This document shows positions 34,233-43,605 of a stretch of 64,000 bases of DNA, in pieces. The stretch covers positions 35,361-99,360 of the forward strand of contig JAJDWA010000011.1 of the NCBI GenBank assembly GCA_022825825.1, in the 5' to 3' direction. The notes below the pieces were generated by a model, which saw only the letters and a list, made by a program, of their open reading frames with translations, searched no databases and was not told the DNA's origin. The position numbers and the translations under genes are program-made. The number at the start of each line of letters is the position of its first letter. Position 1 is the stretch's first letter. The stretch is from Candidatus Poribacteria bacterium (GTDB lineage: Bacteria > Poribacteria > WGA-4E > WGA-3G).

Positions 34233-35507
34233 TTGGATGAGCAACATATAATTATAAGATTAGTCTGTTTAGGAATTCTGTTAATTTTAAATGCACTCTT
34301 TTCAGCAGCAGAGGCTTTGCTTGCTCGGTTAACGCGGGCAGATATTCTGGAATTTGCGGAGGAAGGCGGAAAACGGTACGAGGTCCTGACATCGCTTTTG
34401 CACCACCCACGTCGCTATTCACTGACCATCATTACAGCGAAAACGCTTCTGATGGTGGCAAGCGTTGTCCTGTTTACGACATTTTGGGACAACCCAATAT
34501 TGAGCGGTGGTCTCGCTGTCCTGCTTCTTGTTGTTTTCACAGAATTATTTCCTAAAAACTACGTCCAAAATAGCCCCAGCGGAACGACTATTCATGCGTT
34601 ACGTGCCTTGCGTATCGTCTATTGGGGCGGTTTTCTAATTTTAATCCCTCTAAATTTTCTGGTGAATCTGATTGTGCGTATCTGTGGCGGCAAAGTTACG
34701 TCAGCACAAGATAGTCTTGTATCCCCGGAAGTGTTAGAAACGCTTGATAACGTTGCAGACAGTCAGGAAATTTTAGAGCCAGACAACCGTGAAATGATTG
34801 CTCGGATTTTGGACTTACCGGATAAAGTGGTCCGAGAAATTATGGTGGCACGAACCGATATGGTATGCCTTGAGGTTGGAACGCCAGTCGCCGAAGTTTT
34901 GCAGACAACAATCGCGTGCAGGCATACGCGCATTCCGATATATGAAGAGACGATTGATAACATTGTCGGAATTTTGCACGTTAAAGACATGTTAGATTGT
35001 TGGGCAGAGGAGAGACCGATTAACCTCAGCGAACTTATTGTTGGGCGAACACCTTTTTTCACTCCAGAAAGTAAAAAGATTTCTGAATTATTCCGAGAGC
35101 TGCGAGAACACAAACAGCACATCGCTATTGTCGTAGATGAGTACGGCGGTACAGCGGGGATTGTAACACTTGAAAACATTATTGAGGAGATTGTAGGCGA
35201 AATTCAAGACGAAGACGAAGCGGATGAGCAAGATGCCTACATTCAAATTAGTCCAAATACCTACTCCGTTGATGCCAGACTCAACCTTGTTGAATTGAAC
35301 GAAAAACTTGGTACAGAACTTGAGGCAGAAAATATTGATACTATCGGGGGGTTTGTAGTAGACCATCTTGGACGAGTCCCTGAAAAGGGCACCGTTTTTA
35401 CCTACCGCGGCATAAGTTTCACGATATTAGAAGCAGACGAACGGCGGATTCACCGCATTCAAATTCAGATGCCGAAAAACGCTAACGGTGATACAGATTC
35501 AGAATAA
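34233..35507 (+). CDS. CNNM/HlyC-CorC family membrane protein with CBS domains
   Basis: 424 residues. The N-terminal DUF21/CNNM domain has three to four transmembrane helices (residues ~7-165). A CBS pair (~195-320) includes V-R-E-I-M-V-A-R-T-D-M, G-I-L-H-V-K-D and V-V-D-E-Y-G-G-T-A-G-I-V-T-L-E. A C-terminal CorC/HlyC domain (~335-415) has G-G-F-V-V-D-H-L-G. The family is linked to Mg2+/Co2+ efflux. The likely TTG start has GGAGG about 13-14 bases upstream; exact start uncertain. Confidence 0.85.
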   Translation: MDEQHIIIRLVCLGILLILNALFSAAEALLARLTRADILEFAEEGGKRYEVLTSLLHHPRRYSLTIITAKTLLMVASVVLFTTFWDNPILSGGLAVLLLVVFTELFPKNYVQNSPSGTTIHALRALRIVYWGGFLILIPLNFLVNLIVRICGGKVTSAQDSLVSPEVLETLDNVADSQEILEPDNREMIARILDLPDKVVREIMVARTDMVCLEVGTPVAEVLQTTIACRHTRIPIYEETIDNIVGILHVKDMLDCWAEERPINLSELIVGRTPFFTPESKKISELFRELREHKQHIAIVVDEYGGTAGIVTLENIIEEIVGEIQDEDEADEQDAYIQISPNTYSVDARLNLVELNEKLGTELEAENIDTIGGFVVDHLGRVPEKGTVFTYRGISFTILEADERRIHRIQIQMPKNANGDTDSE

Positions 35508-35516
35508 TTAAAAAAT

Positions 35517-35545
35517 TTGACAAAGTTTCCAAAATGCCGTATAAT
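35517..35545 (+). promoter_or_regulatory. Consensus promoter of tRNA-Pro
   Basis: TTGACA (35517-35522) and TATAAT (35540-35545) with 17 bases between; 11 bases later the tRNA begins. Confidence 0.85.
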
Positions 35546-35556
35546 TATAGGTATAA

Positions 35557-35631
<75 letters not shown>

Positions 35632-35650
35632 TTTTATCCCGCCTTATATA

Positions 35651-36472
35651 TTGCATGATGACAAAAAACTTGCTCCCACACATAAAAACATGCCTGTTCA
35701 AAAGACACACGCAATTGTAATTCGCACTTTTTCCTTACGCGAATCTCACAAGATCATCACTTTCTATACTCCCGATTTTGGTAAAGTAAAAACTATGGCT
35801 TACGGTGTAAAAAGCCCTAAAAGCAAGCTGAGCGGCAGTTTAGAGCTGCTCAATCACGGCATGCTCCTTTTTAATTATCGTGAAAATAGGGACTTACAAA
35901 ATCTCACAGGTTTTGAACTGATTGAAGGTTTTGATGGAATCCGCACCGATTTTGCTCGCATTACTTATGGATGCTATTTTGCAGAATTAGTTGATGCTAT
36001 CGAATCAGAAGGCGACGCGAATCCTGAGATTTTTGACTTATTACGGAGGACGTACCAATTTTTAGCAGATACTGATGATGTACCGTTGCTCGCGCGGTTT
36101 TTTGAGATTAAGTTTCTCGACCTTGCAGGTTATGCTCCACAACTTTCCCAGTGTGCGAATTGTAGTTCGGTTGTGACTGCCGCATCGGCCAAAAGGACGC
36201 AGAGCGCATCTATGATGTTTTTCAGCGTTCGACACGGTGGACTGCTTTGTGAGGATTGCCAACATAGAGACACCTCTGCATTTTCAATCGCACCGGGAAG
36301 TTGTGAACTTTTGAAGACATTACGAAAATCAGAATTGGACAAATTAAGTCGGATTCGGGCATCCACGCGTAATCATCGTGAACTGAAACTTGTCCTCAGT
36401 AGTTTCATTCAATACCATACGGAGCGAAATCTAAAAAGTCTTAAATTTATTGAAAGTGTGTTAGAAATGTAA
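35651..36472 (+). CDS. recO: DNA repair protein RecO
   Basis: 273 residues (an ATG at 35690 is an alternative start, giving 260). The OB-fold N-terminus has V-I-R-T-F-S-L-R-E-S-H-K-I-I-T-F-Y-T, then K-T-M-A-Y-G-V-K-S-P-K-S-K-L-S-G. A zinc finger is formed by CANC and CEDC (about residues 174-214). RecO loads RecA and anneals strands in the RecFOR pathway. It lies 19 bases after the tRNA, so tRNA read-through may contribute to transcription. Confidence 0.88.
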   Translation: MHDDKKLAPTHKNMPVQKTHAIVIRTFSLRESHKIITFYTPDFGKVKTMAYGVKSPKSKLSGSLELLNHGMLLFNYRENRDLQNLTGFELIEGFDGIRTDFARITYGCYFAELVDAIESEGDANPEIFDLLRRTYQFLADTDDVPLLARFFEIKFLDLAGYAPQLSQCANCSSVVTAASAKRTQSASMMFFSVRHGGLLCEDCQHRDTSAFSIAPGSCELLKTLRKSELDKLSRIRASTRNHRELKLVLSSFIQYHTERNLKSLKFIESVLEM

Positions 36473-36580
36473 CGTTTGCTAAAACCTGGAATAATCCTGA
36501 TTTTTCGTAAATATTTAATAAAATTTCTGATCAACCTGCTATAATTCACAAATACATAATATGGAAATCAAAGGAAGGCA

Positions 36581-37654
36581 ATGATGAACGAAACCTCAAT
36601 AGAACTACTTAAATCACTAACACAAGCAGACGGAATCCCTGGTTATGAGGCAGAAGTGCGAGATATTTTTCGCGATGCTGTCGCTGATGTCGGCCCAATT
36701 GAGACAGACAGGCTGGGGAGTATTTTCTGCACACGCGCTGGAAATGTTGAAAACCCGCGTATCCTACTTGATTCACATTTAGACGAAATCGGTTTTGTTG
36801 TGACAAATGTGACAGATAACGGATACGTCAAGTTTCTACCGCTCGGTGGATGGTGGGCGCATACACTATTAGCCCAACGAGTCAATATCACAACGAAATT
36901 AGGCAAAGTGCCGGGAGTCATTGGTTCAACGCCGCCGCACCTGCTTTCAGGTTCCCGCGATAAAGTTTTAGACATAAAAGACCTTTTTATTGATGTCGGT
37001 GCAGAGAATGAAGAGCAAGCGAAGGAGGAGTATGGAATCTTGCCCGGATGTCCAATTGCACCTTACGGGCCGTTTATGCGGTTAAAAAATGAGAAACTGC
37101 TCACTGCCAAAGCGTTCGATAATCGCGTTGGTGTGGCACTTGTGATTGAAGCCTTATTGAAACTTGAGGAACATCCGAACACCGTTATCGGTGCAGGAAG
37201 TGTGCAGGAAGAGATAGGATTGCGCGGAGCGAAGACAATGGTAGCAAGTGTAGAACCTGACCTTGCAATTGTGCTTGAGGGACCCCCTGGCGATGATACT
37301 CCAGGATTGAGTGTCGGTAATTCACAAGGGAAACTTGGGGCAGGTGTACAAATTCGGATAATTGATTCATCAATGATTGTCAATCCGAAGTTGGCTGATT
37401 TTGTGGTTGAAACAGCAAAGAAACATGAGATCCCGTATCAACTCGGTGTGCGTCAATCTGGTGGGACAGATGGTGGTGCAATTCATCAGTTCGGCAGAGG
37501 TGTGCCTTCCGTTGTACTCGGTGTACCATCGCGTTATATCCATAGCCATGTCTCAATTATTAATATTGACGACTACAATGCAGCGTTGGACTTGACGATG
37601 CATCTTGTGCGTGAAATTGATGCGTCTGTTCTGGAGGGATTTCTGTTTGGTTAG
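36581..37654 (+). CDS. M42-family metallopeptidase (glutamyl aminopeptidase/FrvX type)
   Basis: 357 residues. The metal-site blocks are L-D-S-H-L-D-E-I-G-F, A-F-D-N-R-V-G, Q-E-E-I-G-L-R-G-A, L-E-G-P-P-G-D-D and the C-terminal I-H-S-H-V-S, with S-G-G-T-D-G-G-A before it. M42 enzymes are cytoplasmic di-zinc or di-cobalt aminopeptidases forming dodecameric tetrahedra. Two in-frame ATGs overlap at the start with AAGGAAGG upstream. The gene begins a run of same-strand genes to 41.4 kb. Confidence 0.88.
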   Translation: MMNETSIELLKSLTQADGIPGYEAEVRDIFRDAVADVGPIETDRLGSIFCTRAGNVENPRILLDSHLDEIGFVVTNVTDNGYVKFLPLGGWWAHTLLAQRVNITTKLGKVPGVIGSTPPHLLSGSRDKVLDIKDLFIDVGAENEEQAKEEYGILPGCPIAPYGPFMRLKNEKLLTAKAFDNRVGVALVIEALLKLEEHPNTVIGAGSVQEEIGLRGAKTMVASVEPDLAIVLEGPPGDDTPGLSVGNSQGKLGAGVQIRIIDSSMIVNPKLADFVVETAKKHEIPYQLGVRQSGGTDGGAIHQFGRGVPSVVLGVPSRYIHSHVSIINIDDYNAALDLTMHLVREIDASVLEGFLFG

Positions 37655-37679
37655 ACGTGTTTTACTTGGAGGATAAACA

Positions 37680-38519
37680 GTGGAAACTACCTTACCGAAA
37701 GTCTCATTTTGTAATCACCAAATCAGTAAGTTGTTGATTGGAGATAATCCAATTTACGGTTATTCTCACTTTAATCGACTGCTTTCACAGCATCAGCAGG
37801 AATATCATACGCCAGAACGGGTTGTGGCAACGCTCAAACGGGCAGAGGAAGTCGGGGTAAATGGTTGGCAGAATAGCATGACGGACCGCTCAATGTCCGA
37901 CCTACAGCGATATCGAGATTCGGGTGGAACGATGCACTGGTTCTGCCTCAGCCAAGGTTCCCGCTGGTACGAGGATCCCGACCATGTTTTTGAAGCCGCG
38001 AAACACAATCCGTTTGGCATGGCACCGCACGGTGGTGGCGTAGGGCAACGTTGTCTACGTGAAAACAAACTTGATCACTTGCAGGATATTCTCAAACGAA
38101 TTCGCGATACCGGTGCGCTTGTCGGTTTATCGGTGCATGACCCAAAACTTGTGCATATCGCTGAAGACGAAGAGTGGGATATAGATTATTATATGACAGC
38201 ACTCTATAACCTACACGGTGGCAGTCAAAAGTTTACGGAAAAGTTCGGTTACGCCCCCTTAGGGGAAATATATGCCAGAGAAGACCGCGTTGAGATGTGT
38301 AAGGCGATACAACGGACAGATAAACCTTGTCTTATCTTCAAAGTGCTTGCTGCGGGCAGGACAATCGGAAGTCCGCAACAGATTCGTGAGGAAATCCAAT
38401 TCGCTATGGAAAATTCTAAACCGAATGACGTGCTGTTGCTCGGTATGTATCAACAATTTGGCGACCAGATTGGTGAAAATGCTGCGTTGATTTCCGAACT
38501 TTGCGCGGAATTAGGATAA
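37680..38519 (+). CDS. Uncharacterised protein, probable TIM-barrel
   Basis: 279 residues from a GTG with GGAGG upstream. S-K-L-L-I-G-D-N-P-I-Y-G-Y-S-H, then alternating strand/helix segments (T-M-H-W-F-C-L-S-Q-G, L-V-G-L-S-V-H-D-P, C-L-I-F-K-V-L-A-A-G-R) suggest a beta/alpha barrel. The resemblance to aldo-keto reductase-like proteins is weak and no catalytic tetrad can be assigned. It lies between an M42 peptidase and a true aldo/keto reductase, all on one strand with short gaps. Confidence 0.6.
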   Translation: METTLPKVSFCNHQISKLLIGDNPIYGYSHFNRLLSQHQQEYHTPERVVATLKRAEEVGVNGWQNSMTDRSMSDLQRYRDSGGTMHWFCLSQGSRWYEDPDHVFEAAKHNPFGMAPHGGGVGQRCLRENKLDHLQDILKRIRDTGALVGLSVHDPKLVHIAEDEEWDIDYYMTALYNLHGGSQKFTEKFGYAPLGEIYAREDRVEMCKAIQRTDKPCLIFKVLAAGRTIGSPQQIREEIQFAMENSKPNDVLLLGMYQQFGDQIGENAALISELCAELG

Positions 38520-38559
38520 ATCGTATATTGCCTATTTTGATACAACATGGAGGCTGAAA

Positions 38560-39543
38560 ATGAAGACGCGGACGTGTGGTAAATCTGGTATTGAGATTTC
38601 ACCGATGGGAATCGGTTGCTGGTCGTATGGTGGAGGTGATTACTGGGGCCCGCAGGCGCAATCGGATGTTACCACTGTAACGCATGCAGCATTGGATGCT
38701 GGTATCAACTTTTTTGATACGGCAGAGGGATATAACGAGGGACGGAGTGAAGAAGCACTCGGTGTTGCGTTGAAAGGCAGGCGGCACGAAGCAATCATCG
38801 GCACAAAGGTAAGTAGACCTGATCCCGACACGATACGCGAACATTGCGAAGCAAGTCTCCACCGATTGCAAACGGATTATGTTGATATTTATATGATCCA
38901 CTGGCCCGACGATGAGATTGCCATTGATGAGAGCATGGCGGAGTTAATCCAACTGCGGGAAGATGGTCTCATTCGTGCTATTGGTGTGAGCAATTTTGGT
39001 GTAGCACAACTGACAGCAGCACTTGAGACAGGAACAGAACTTGCTGTAAACCAACTCTGTTATAATCTTTTATCCCGCGCAATAGAGATTGAACTTCTTC
39101 CTTTGTGTCAAAAGCATAACGTCGGTATTTTGGGATATATGCCACTGTTACAAGGTCTATTGACGGGGAAATATAAGAGCGCAGATGAGATGCTACCGGT
39201 GCATTCTCGTTTTCGCCATTTTCGCGATGACCGACCAATGGCTACACACGGTGAAAAAGGCGCAGAAAAAGAGATGTTTGAGACACTGGAAGGCATCAGG
39301 AAAATTGCAGAAGATGAACAGATTCCGATGAGTCGACTTGCAATTGCTTGGACGATGGCAAAACCGGGAATTACATGTATGCTTGTTGGCACCCGAAATG
39401 TAGATGAATTGACACAAAACTTGCGTGCCATTGAATGGACACCGTCAAATGATGTGATTGAACGGCTTGATAAATTGACAACGCCGCTTTTAAAAAAGAT
39501 GGGAGCAAATCCGGATTATTTCACGGGTACAAGAATTCGTTAA
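38560..39543 (+). CDS. Aldo/keto reductase
   Basis: 327 residues, (beta/alpha)8 AKR. The tetrad is visible as Asp and Tyr in FFDTAEGYNEG, Lys in I-I-G-T-K-V and His in Y-M-I-H-W-P. I-G-V-S-N-F and the C-terminal cofactor site M-L-V-G-T-R-N-V-D-E-L follow. It should reduce an aldehyde or ketone with NADPH. A GGAGG ribosome-binding site precedes the ATG. The two PhyH genes lie downstream in the same direction. Confidence 0.88.
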   Translation: MKTRTCGKSGIEISPMGIGCWSYGGGDYWGPQAQSDVTTVTHAALDAGINFFDTAEGYNEGRSEEALGVALKGRRHEAIIGTKVSRPDPDTIREHCEASLHRLQTDYVDIYMIHWPDDEIAIDESMAELIQLREDGLIRAIGVSNFGVAQLTAALETGTELAVNQLCYNLLSRAIEIELLPLCQKHNVGILGYMPLLQGLLTGKYKSADEMLPVHSRFRHFRDDRPMATHGEKGAEKEMFETLEGIRKIAEDEQIPMSRLAIAWTMAKPGITCMLVGTRNVDELTQNLRAIEWTPSNDVIERLDKLTTPLLKKMGANPDYFTGTRIR

Positions 39544-39602
39544 ATTCTCGTATAAATCGGGGTACAAACCCCTCTTAGAAAAGAAAAAAGAGGTATGGAT
39601 TT

Positions 39603-40496
39603 ATGGCTGAACAGATAGGTATTAAATTTAACAAAGATTTCGGTAACCCAATGGCATCAAATGCTTGCGACCTTACAACAACAAACGCTGATGGCAAACC
39701 TATTGTCCCTTTGACGCAGGAGCAGAAGTATCTCTTTGATAAGAATGGATGGCTCTTAATTCCGGGTGTGTTGACAGAGTCTGAGGTTGAGGAGATGCGA
39801 GATTTTTGCTATCGATTAAAACGCAATTCTGAAACAATTACGCCTGAGTACCATCGCAATACTTATGGCGGTCCATTAGAAGCGCTGATAGATCATCCGG
39901 TTGTTGTGGCATTTGGGAACGAATTTCTGGCATCTCCATATTTAGCATCAGAGACCTGCTACGGGTTTCGGATGGAGATGAGTTTTATGGCATTACGTTC
40001 TACAACGGATGATCCTCCCTACGCATTTGGTCCGCATAACGGCAACGGCATGTTTCGGATGCCGGGTGATTGCCACCAGTACCAATGTCAACCTGGACAA
40101 GCGTATAGTGGTTTGACACGCGTCGTATGGGAACTTAACCCTGTTGAGAAGGAGGACGGTGGGACGATGTTTATTACAGGTAGCCACAAAGCCGCGTATA
40201 CTGCCCCAGAGGTAGTACGGAAACAGGAATGGGAGTTCTGGGATACCTATTCTTGTCCTGCTGGGTCTGTCATTATTTTTACGGAGGCGATTACACATAG
40301 CGGTCAAGCATGGCAAAACCCCGACATTGACCGAGTTGCTATCTTCAACGCATATAACTCGGTTGACAAACGGTGGACGCTCTCACAACCGCCGCAAGCA
40401 TTGCTCGAAACGATGCCACCTAAACGGCAAACGCTTTTCCGTGATGCCTTTGTGAAAGGCAACGTAACTGGGACAGAATTTAATATGTCGTTGTAA
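39603..40496 (+). CDS. PhyH-family protein with H-x-G in place of H-x-D
   Basis: 297 residues. PhyH landmarks are K-N-G-W-L-L-I-P-G-V near residue 50, G-G-T-M-F-I-T-G-S-H-K at 186-196, and the distal His232 in I-T-H-S-G-Q with Arg244 for 2-oxoglutarate. The proximal iron motif, expected as H-x-D, appears as H145-N-G147 in F-G-P-H-N-G-N-G. Loss of the Asp ligand is the hallmark of 2-oxoglutarate-dependent halogenases, but related PhyH subgroups with H-G-G also exist. The gene may therefore be an oxygenase with unusual ligands, a halogenase, or non-catalytic. Confidence 0.75.
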   Translation: MAEQIGIKFNKDFGNPMASNACDLTTTNADGKPIVPLTQEQKYLFDKNGWLLIPGVLTESEVEEMRDFCYRLKRNSETITPEYHRNTYGGPLEALIDHPVVVAFGNEFLASPYLASETCYGFRMEMSFMALRSTTDDPPYAFGPHNGNGMFRMPGDCHQYQCQPGQAYSGLTRVVWELNPVEKEDGGTMFITGSHKAAYTAPEVVRKQEWEFWDTYSCPAGSVIIFTEAITHSGQAWQNPDIDRVAIFNAYNSVDKRWTLSQPPQALLETMPPKRQTLFRDAFVKGNVTGTEFNMSL

Positions 40497-40553
40497 GTAT
40501 CAGACTTATTTAGGAAAGGCACTATTTCCTGATTGTAACAAGGAAAACATAAA

Positions 40554-41378
40554 ATGACACCGAAACAACGTTATCTATTTGATGTAACCGGCTACCTTCA
40601 CCTGAAAAACGTGATCACTGGCGATGCGTTAACGGCGGCGGCTGAGGCAGTTGACAGATATATCACCACGCCGCCCGATGAATTGCCGCCAGGGTTTGAA
40701 CAGCGTGGACTGCATCAACACGGATTCGCTTTTGACAAGTCGCTTGAATGCTTGACGATGCACGCGGCATTATGGCCAATTATCAAAGAATTAACCGACA
40801 ATCAGCCGCGATTTGGTAGAGGTTCGCTCAAGCATGACAAACATGATTTGTGGCAAGCGGGAGAAAATGCACATGTCAATCCGGGTGGACTGCACTGCGC
40901 ACGTGATGATTACGGATGGTATAGCACCCGCTATGAGGCTGGCAACGGACGTATCTACTGCGATAATTTCGTCTGTTTCCCTTATTTTACGGATGTCTAT
41001 CCAGGTGATGGCGGTCTCATCGTGATTCCCGGTTCACATAAAAGTGAGTTCGATCGTCCGAAGCAGTTGCTGACACTTGACGAAACGGACGGTATTGATC
41101 CGATTGATGATCCCGTTTTTGTGAATATCACACCGAAGGCAGGGGATATCGTGATTATTTCGGAACTGCTAACGCACGGGGTGCTACGCTGGAAACCGAA
41201 GGATCGGGATCGACGATTTCTCGTTTTGCGGTATTTTCCACAATACGCTGGCACACACGGCTTACCGCAACCTATTCTGGATCGGTTATCACCTGAGACG
41301 TTGGAATTGGTTGAATCAGCACCTTATGGACATACCAAGGAGATTGCGAAGCAGGATGCGGTTACGCTGACGGTGTAG
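40554..41378 (+). CDS. PhyH-family protein with H-x-A in place of H-x-D
   Basis: 274 residues. The Y-L-F-D-V-T-G-Y-L-H-L-K opening, G-G-L-I-V-I-P-G-S-H-K at 153-163, and distal His208 in L-L-T-H-G-V with Arg220/221 are standard. The proximal motif is H114-C-A116 in G-G-L-H-C-A-R-D-D-Y, so the usual Asp is Ala. Asp118/119 lie two residues further on and might substitute. The gene lies 57 bases after the H-x-G paralogue, and its 3' end overlaps the convergent Uma2 gene by 17 bases. Confidence 0.75.
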   Translation: MTPKQRYLFDVTGYLHLKNVITGDALTAAAEAVDRYITTPPDELPPGFEQRGLHQHGFAFDKSLECLTMHAALWPIIKELTDNQPRFGRGSLKHDKHDLWQAGENAHVNPGGLHCARDDYGWYSTRYEAGNGRIYCDNFVCFPYFTDVYPGDGGLIVIPGSHKSEFDRPKQLLTLDETDGIDPIDDPVFVNITPKAGDIVIISELLTHGVLRWKPKDRDRRFLVLRYFPQYAGTHGLPQPILDRLSPETLELVESAPYGHTKEIAKQDAVTLTV

Positions 41379-42045
41379 GCGTGTTTTGTAAACGTTTAAG
41401 TTCCTCTTGAAGTCGTTCGACTTCTGTCTCTGCTTCTTCGGCTCTTTCCTCTGCTGATTGTAACCACTTTCCCGTGCCAGGGTCATAAACACCAATAGTA
41501 TCATCCAGCAAATGGATCGTCAAGTTCAACGTCTCTGAGAAAAACCCGCCATCAGGTTGTTGTAGAATCTCAACATAACTCCCATCAACAAGCCGATACC
41601 CCATCAAGTATGAGGGCAGATAGCGTCTTTCTGCGTCATAAAGGAAGTATTCCGATATTCCGATTTTGGCATATAACTCCACTTTGTCATTTAAATGATC
41701 TCTATAGGTGCCTCTACTTGAGAACTCCATTACGAAATCAGGCGGTTTCCCTTCTTCCCAAGTCTTGTAAGTGCGGCGGCGTTTTTTCCCAATACCGAAA
41801 GTGACAAGTATATCGGGTGAGACAGATGATTGAATAACATCTTCTTCGTAATACATCATAATATTGCCAGAGACATAAACATCCGGTCTTTCAGCGAAAT
41901 GTGCTTTTAGGATATGACGCATCCGGATTATTTCCTCTATGTGGAGATCGGCTTCTGCCATGGGTTTTCCATCCGATTCGGGGTATATTATATCCGCTGT
42001 GTCTGTTGGCGCATAAGGGAGAGAGCGTATTTTTTCAGTTCCCAT
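41362..42045 (-). CDS. Uma2-family (DUF820) putative endonuclease
   Basis: 227 residues. The Uma2 fold, a PD-(D/E)XK-like nuclease, is recognised from S-P-D-I-L-V-T-F, then P-D-F-V-M-E-F-S-S and D-K-V-E-L-Y-A-K-I-G-I-S-E-Y-F-L-Y-D. The C-terminal ~35 residues form a Glu-rich coiled coil, a common addition. Family members are abundant in cyanobacteria and Poribacteria-like genomes and their role is unknown. The 3' end overlaps the convergent PhyH gene. Confidence 0.85.
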   Translation of the reverse strand: MGTEKIRSLPYAPTDTADIIYPESDGKPMAEADLHIEEIIRMRHILKAHFAERPDVYVSGNIMMYYEEDVIQSSVSPDILVTFGIGKKRRRTYKTWEEGKPPDFVMEFSSRGTYRDHLNDKVELYAKIGISEYFLYDAERRYLPSYLMGYRLVDGSYVEILQQPDGGFFSETLNLTIHLLDDTIGVYDPGTGKWLQSAEERAEEAETEVERLQEELKRLQNTPTPSA

Positions 42046-42120
42046 CGGTGGTTCTCCTTAAAAATTGTGCTTGTTTATGCTGCAGTCTGTTTTCGTGCGC
42101 GTTTGGCACGGATTGTGGTA

Positions 42121-42149
42121 AGTATATCTGAAAAATCTGCGGATGTCAA
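42121..42149 (-). promoter_or_regulatory. Predicted promoter of the Uma2 gene (divergent pair)
   Basis: Minus-strand TTGACA (42149-42144) and TATACT (42126-42121), 17-base spacer. Confidence 0.65.
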
Positions 42150-42160
42150 ACGTTTTTACA

Positions 42161-42189
42161 TTGACATTCTTCATTGAATAGGTTATCAT
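42161..42189 (+). promoter_or_regulatory. Predicted promoter of the protease-TPR gene (divergent pair)
   Basis: TTGACA (42161-42166) and TATCAT (42184-42189), 17-base spacer. The two -35 boxes are 11 bases apart back to back, so the polymerases would compete or share a regulator. Confidence 0.65.
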
Positions 42190-42242
42190 ATTGTTAACAA
42201 CATGCTTAATTTGCAAGACAAACCATCAAAAGGAAGTATTCA

Positions 42243-43508
42243 ATGAAACATAGAGATAAATTATTGTGGACATTCCCCCGAACCGCCATTATCGTTCTTC
42301 TACTCTTTTGCACCATAAACACCGCACCTGCCCAAACCACCCTCCCTGCCGAAGATATTGCCGAAAAAGCGTTAGTAGCGACAGTATACTTGGAAATGAA
42401 GGATAAAAACGGCAAAACCCTTGGTATTGGAAGCGGATTCTTTGTGAAGTCCAACCTTATTGCAACCAACTACCACGTGATTGAAGGTGCAGCAAAAGGC
42501 ACGGCAAAGTTAGTTGGTAAGTACACCAGATACAACATTGAAGGCGTTACAGCAACTGACAAAACAAACGACCTGGCACTTCTCAAAGTTACCGCGTACG
42601 GGACCAAACCGCTTTCGCTTGGTGATAGCGATGCAGTTAAAATTGGTGCGACGGTTTACGTTGCGGGCAACCCGAAAGGTTTAGAAGGCACGTTCTCGGA
42701 TGGTATTATTAGTAGCCGTCGCGATAAGGACACAAAAGAACGTCTGCAGATGACTGCGCCGATTTCTCCGGGGAGTAGTGGTGGTCCTGTGTTAAACAAA
42801 AAAGGTGAAGTTATTGGGGTGTCCTTTATGACGCTTCAAGGTGGGCAAAATCTGAATTTTGCAATTCCATCAAAATATCTCAAGAAACTGCTGGAGCAGT
42901 CAAAGTCACCGCAACCTTTATTGCAAGGAAAACAATCTATATCTGCTGAGACCTATTTTTTGCGTGGCAATATGATGTACACGCTTAAACGCTATAAGGA
43001 GGCGGTTATAGCATACGACAAGGCCATCCGCCTAAAACCAGATTATGTTGATGTCTATGTTAATCGCGGACTCGCGAAGTACAGGATGGGGCAAAACTTT
43101 TCTGCCATTGCCGACTACAATGAAGCAATTCGCTTAAAACCTGATTTACCCTTTGCCTATGTCAATAGAGGGGTTGTAAAAGGCAGAATGGGACAATACT
43201 TTGCGGCCATCACTGACTGTGACACAGCTATCCGCCTAAAACCAGATTATGCCGATGCTTACGCTACTCGAGGGCTCGCGAAGACAAGCCTAGGTCAACA
43301 TAGTGCGGCCATCGCTGACTGTGACATTGCCATCCGCCTAAAACCAGATTATGCCGATGCTTACGCTACTCGAGGGCTCGCGAAAGCTCTCCTAGGTCGC
43401 ACTTGGGAAGCAAAGCAAGATATTCGCACTGCTTTAAGATTTGCTGAAAAGGCAGGCAATAAAGAGATTAAAGCCCTTGCAGAAAAAGCACTTCGATCAC
43501 TCAAATAA
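42243..43508 (+). CDS. Exported trypsin-like (S1C) serine protease with C-terminal TPRs
   Basis: 421 residues. The signal peptide spans ~11-30 (ending A-P-A). The trypsin-like domain is at ~36-225, with catalytic His78 (T-N-Y-H-V), Asp110 (T-N-D-L-A-L-L) and Ser179 (P-G-S-S-G-G-P-V), as in HtrA/DegP, but no PDZ domain follows. Four TPR units (~235-375) take its place, probably to present substrates. The last two TPRs derive from a 102-bp DNA duplication with 53 identical bases. The protein should act in the periplasm. Confidence 0.85.
   Translation: MKHRDKLLWTFPRTAIIVLLLFCTINTAPAQTTLPAEDIAEKALVATVYLEMKDKNGKTLGIGSGFFVKSNLIATNYHVIEGAAKGTAKLVGKYTRYNIEGVTATDKTNDLALLKVTAYGTKPLSLGDSDAVKIGATVYVAGNPKGLEGTFSDGIISSRRDKDTKERLQMTAPISPGSSGGPVLNKKGEVIGVSFMTLQGGQNLNFAIPSKYLKKLLEQSKSPQPLLQGKQSISAETYFLRGNMMYTLKRYKEAVIAYDKAIRLKPDYVDVYVNRGLAKYRMGQNFSAIADYNEAIRLKPDLPFAYVNRGVVKGRMGQYFAAITDCDTAIRLKPDYADAYATRGLAKTSLGQHSAAIADCDIAIRLKPDYADAYATRGLAKALLGRTWEAKQDIRTALRFAEKAGNKEIKALAEKALRSLK
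43230..43384 (+). repeat. Recent 102-bp tandem duplication within TPR coding sequence
   Basis: 43230-43282 and 43332-43384 are identical (53 bases, atccgcctaaaaccagatta...). The period of 102 bases equals one 34-residue TPR. Confidence 0.85.
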
Positions 43509-43605
43509 GAGGTGAAGCACTCAAAAAAGAAGCAGAATGCTTGCTGTGTCAAATTTCTATAACCTTTTTTCATAGAGAATATTAATCATAAAGGATTTAA
43601 AAAAT

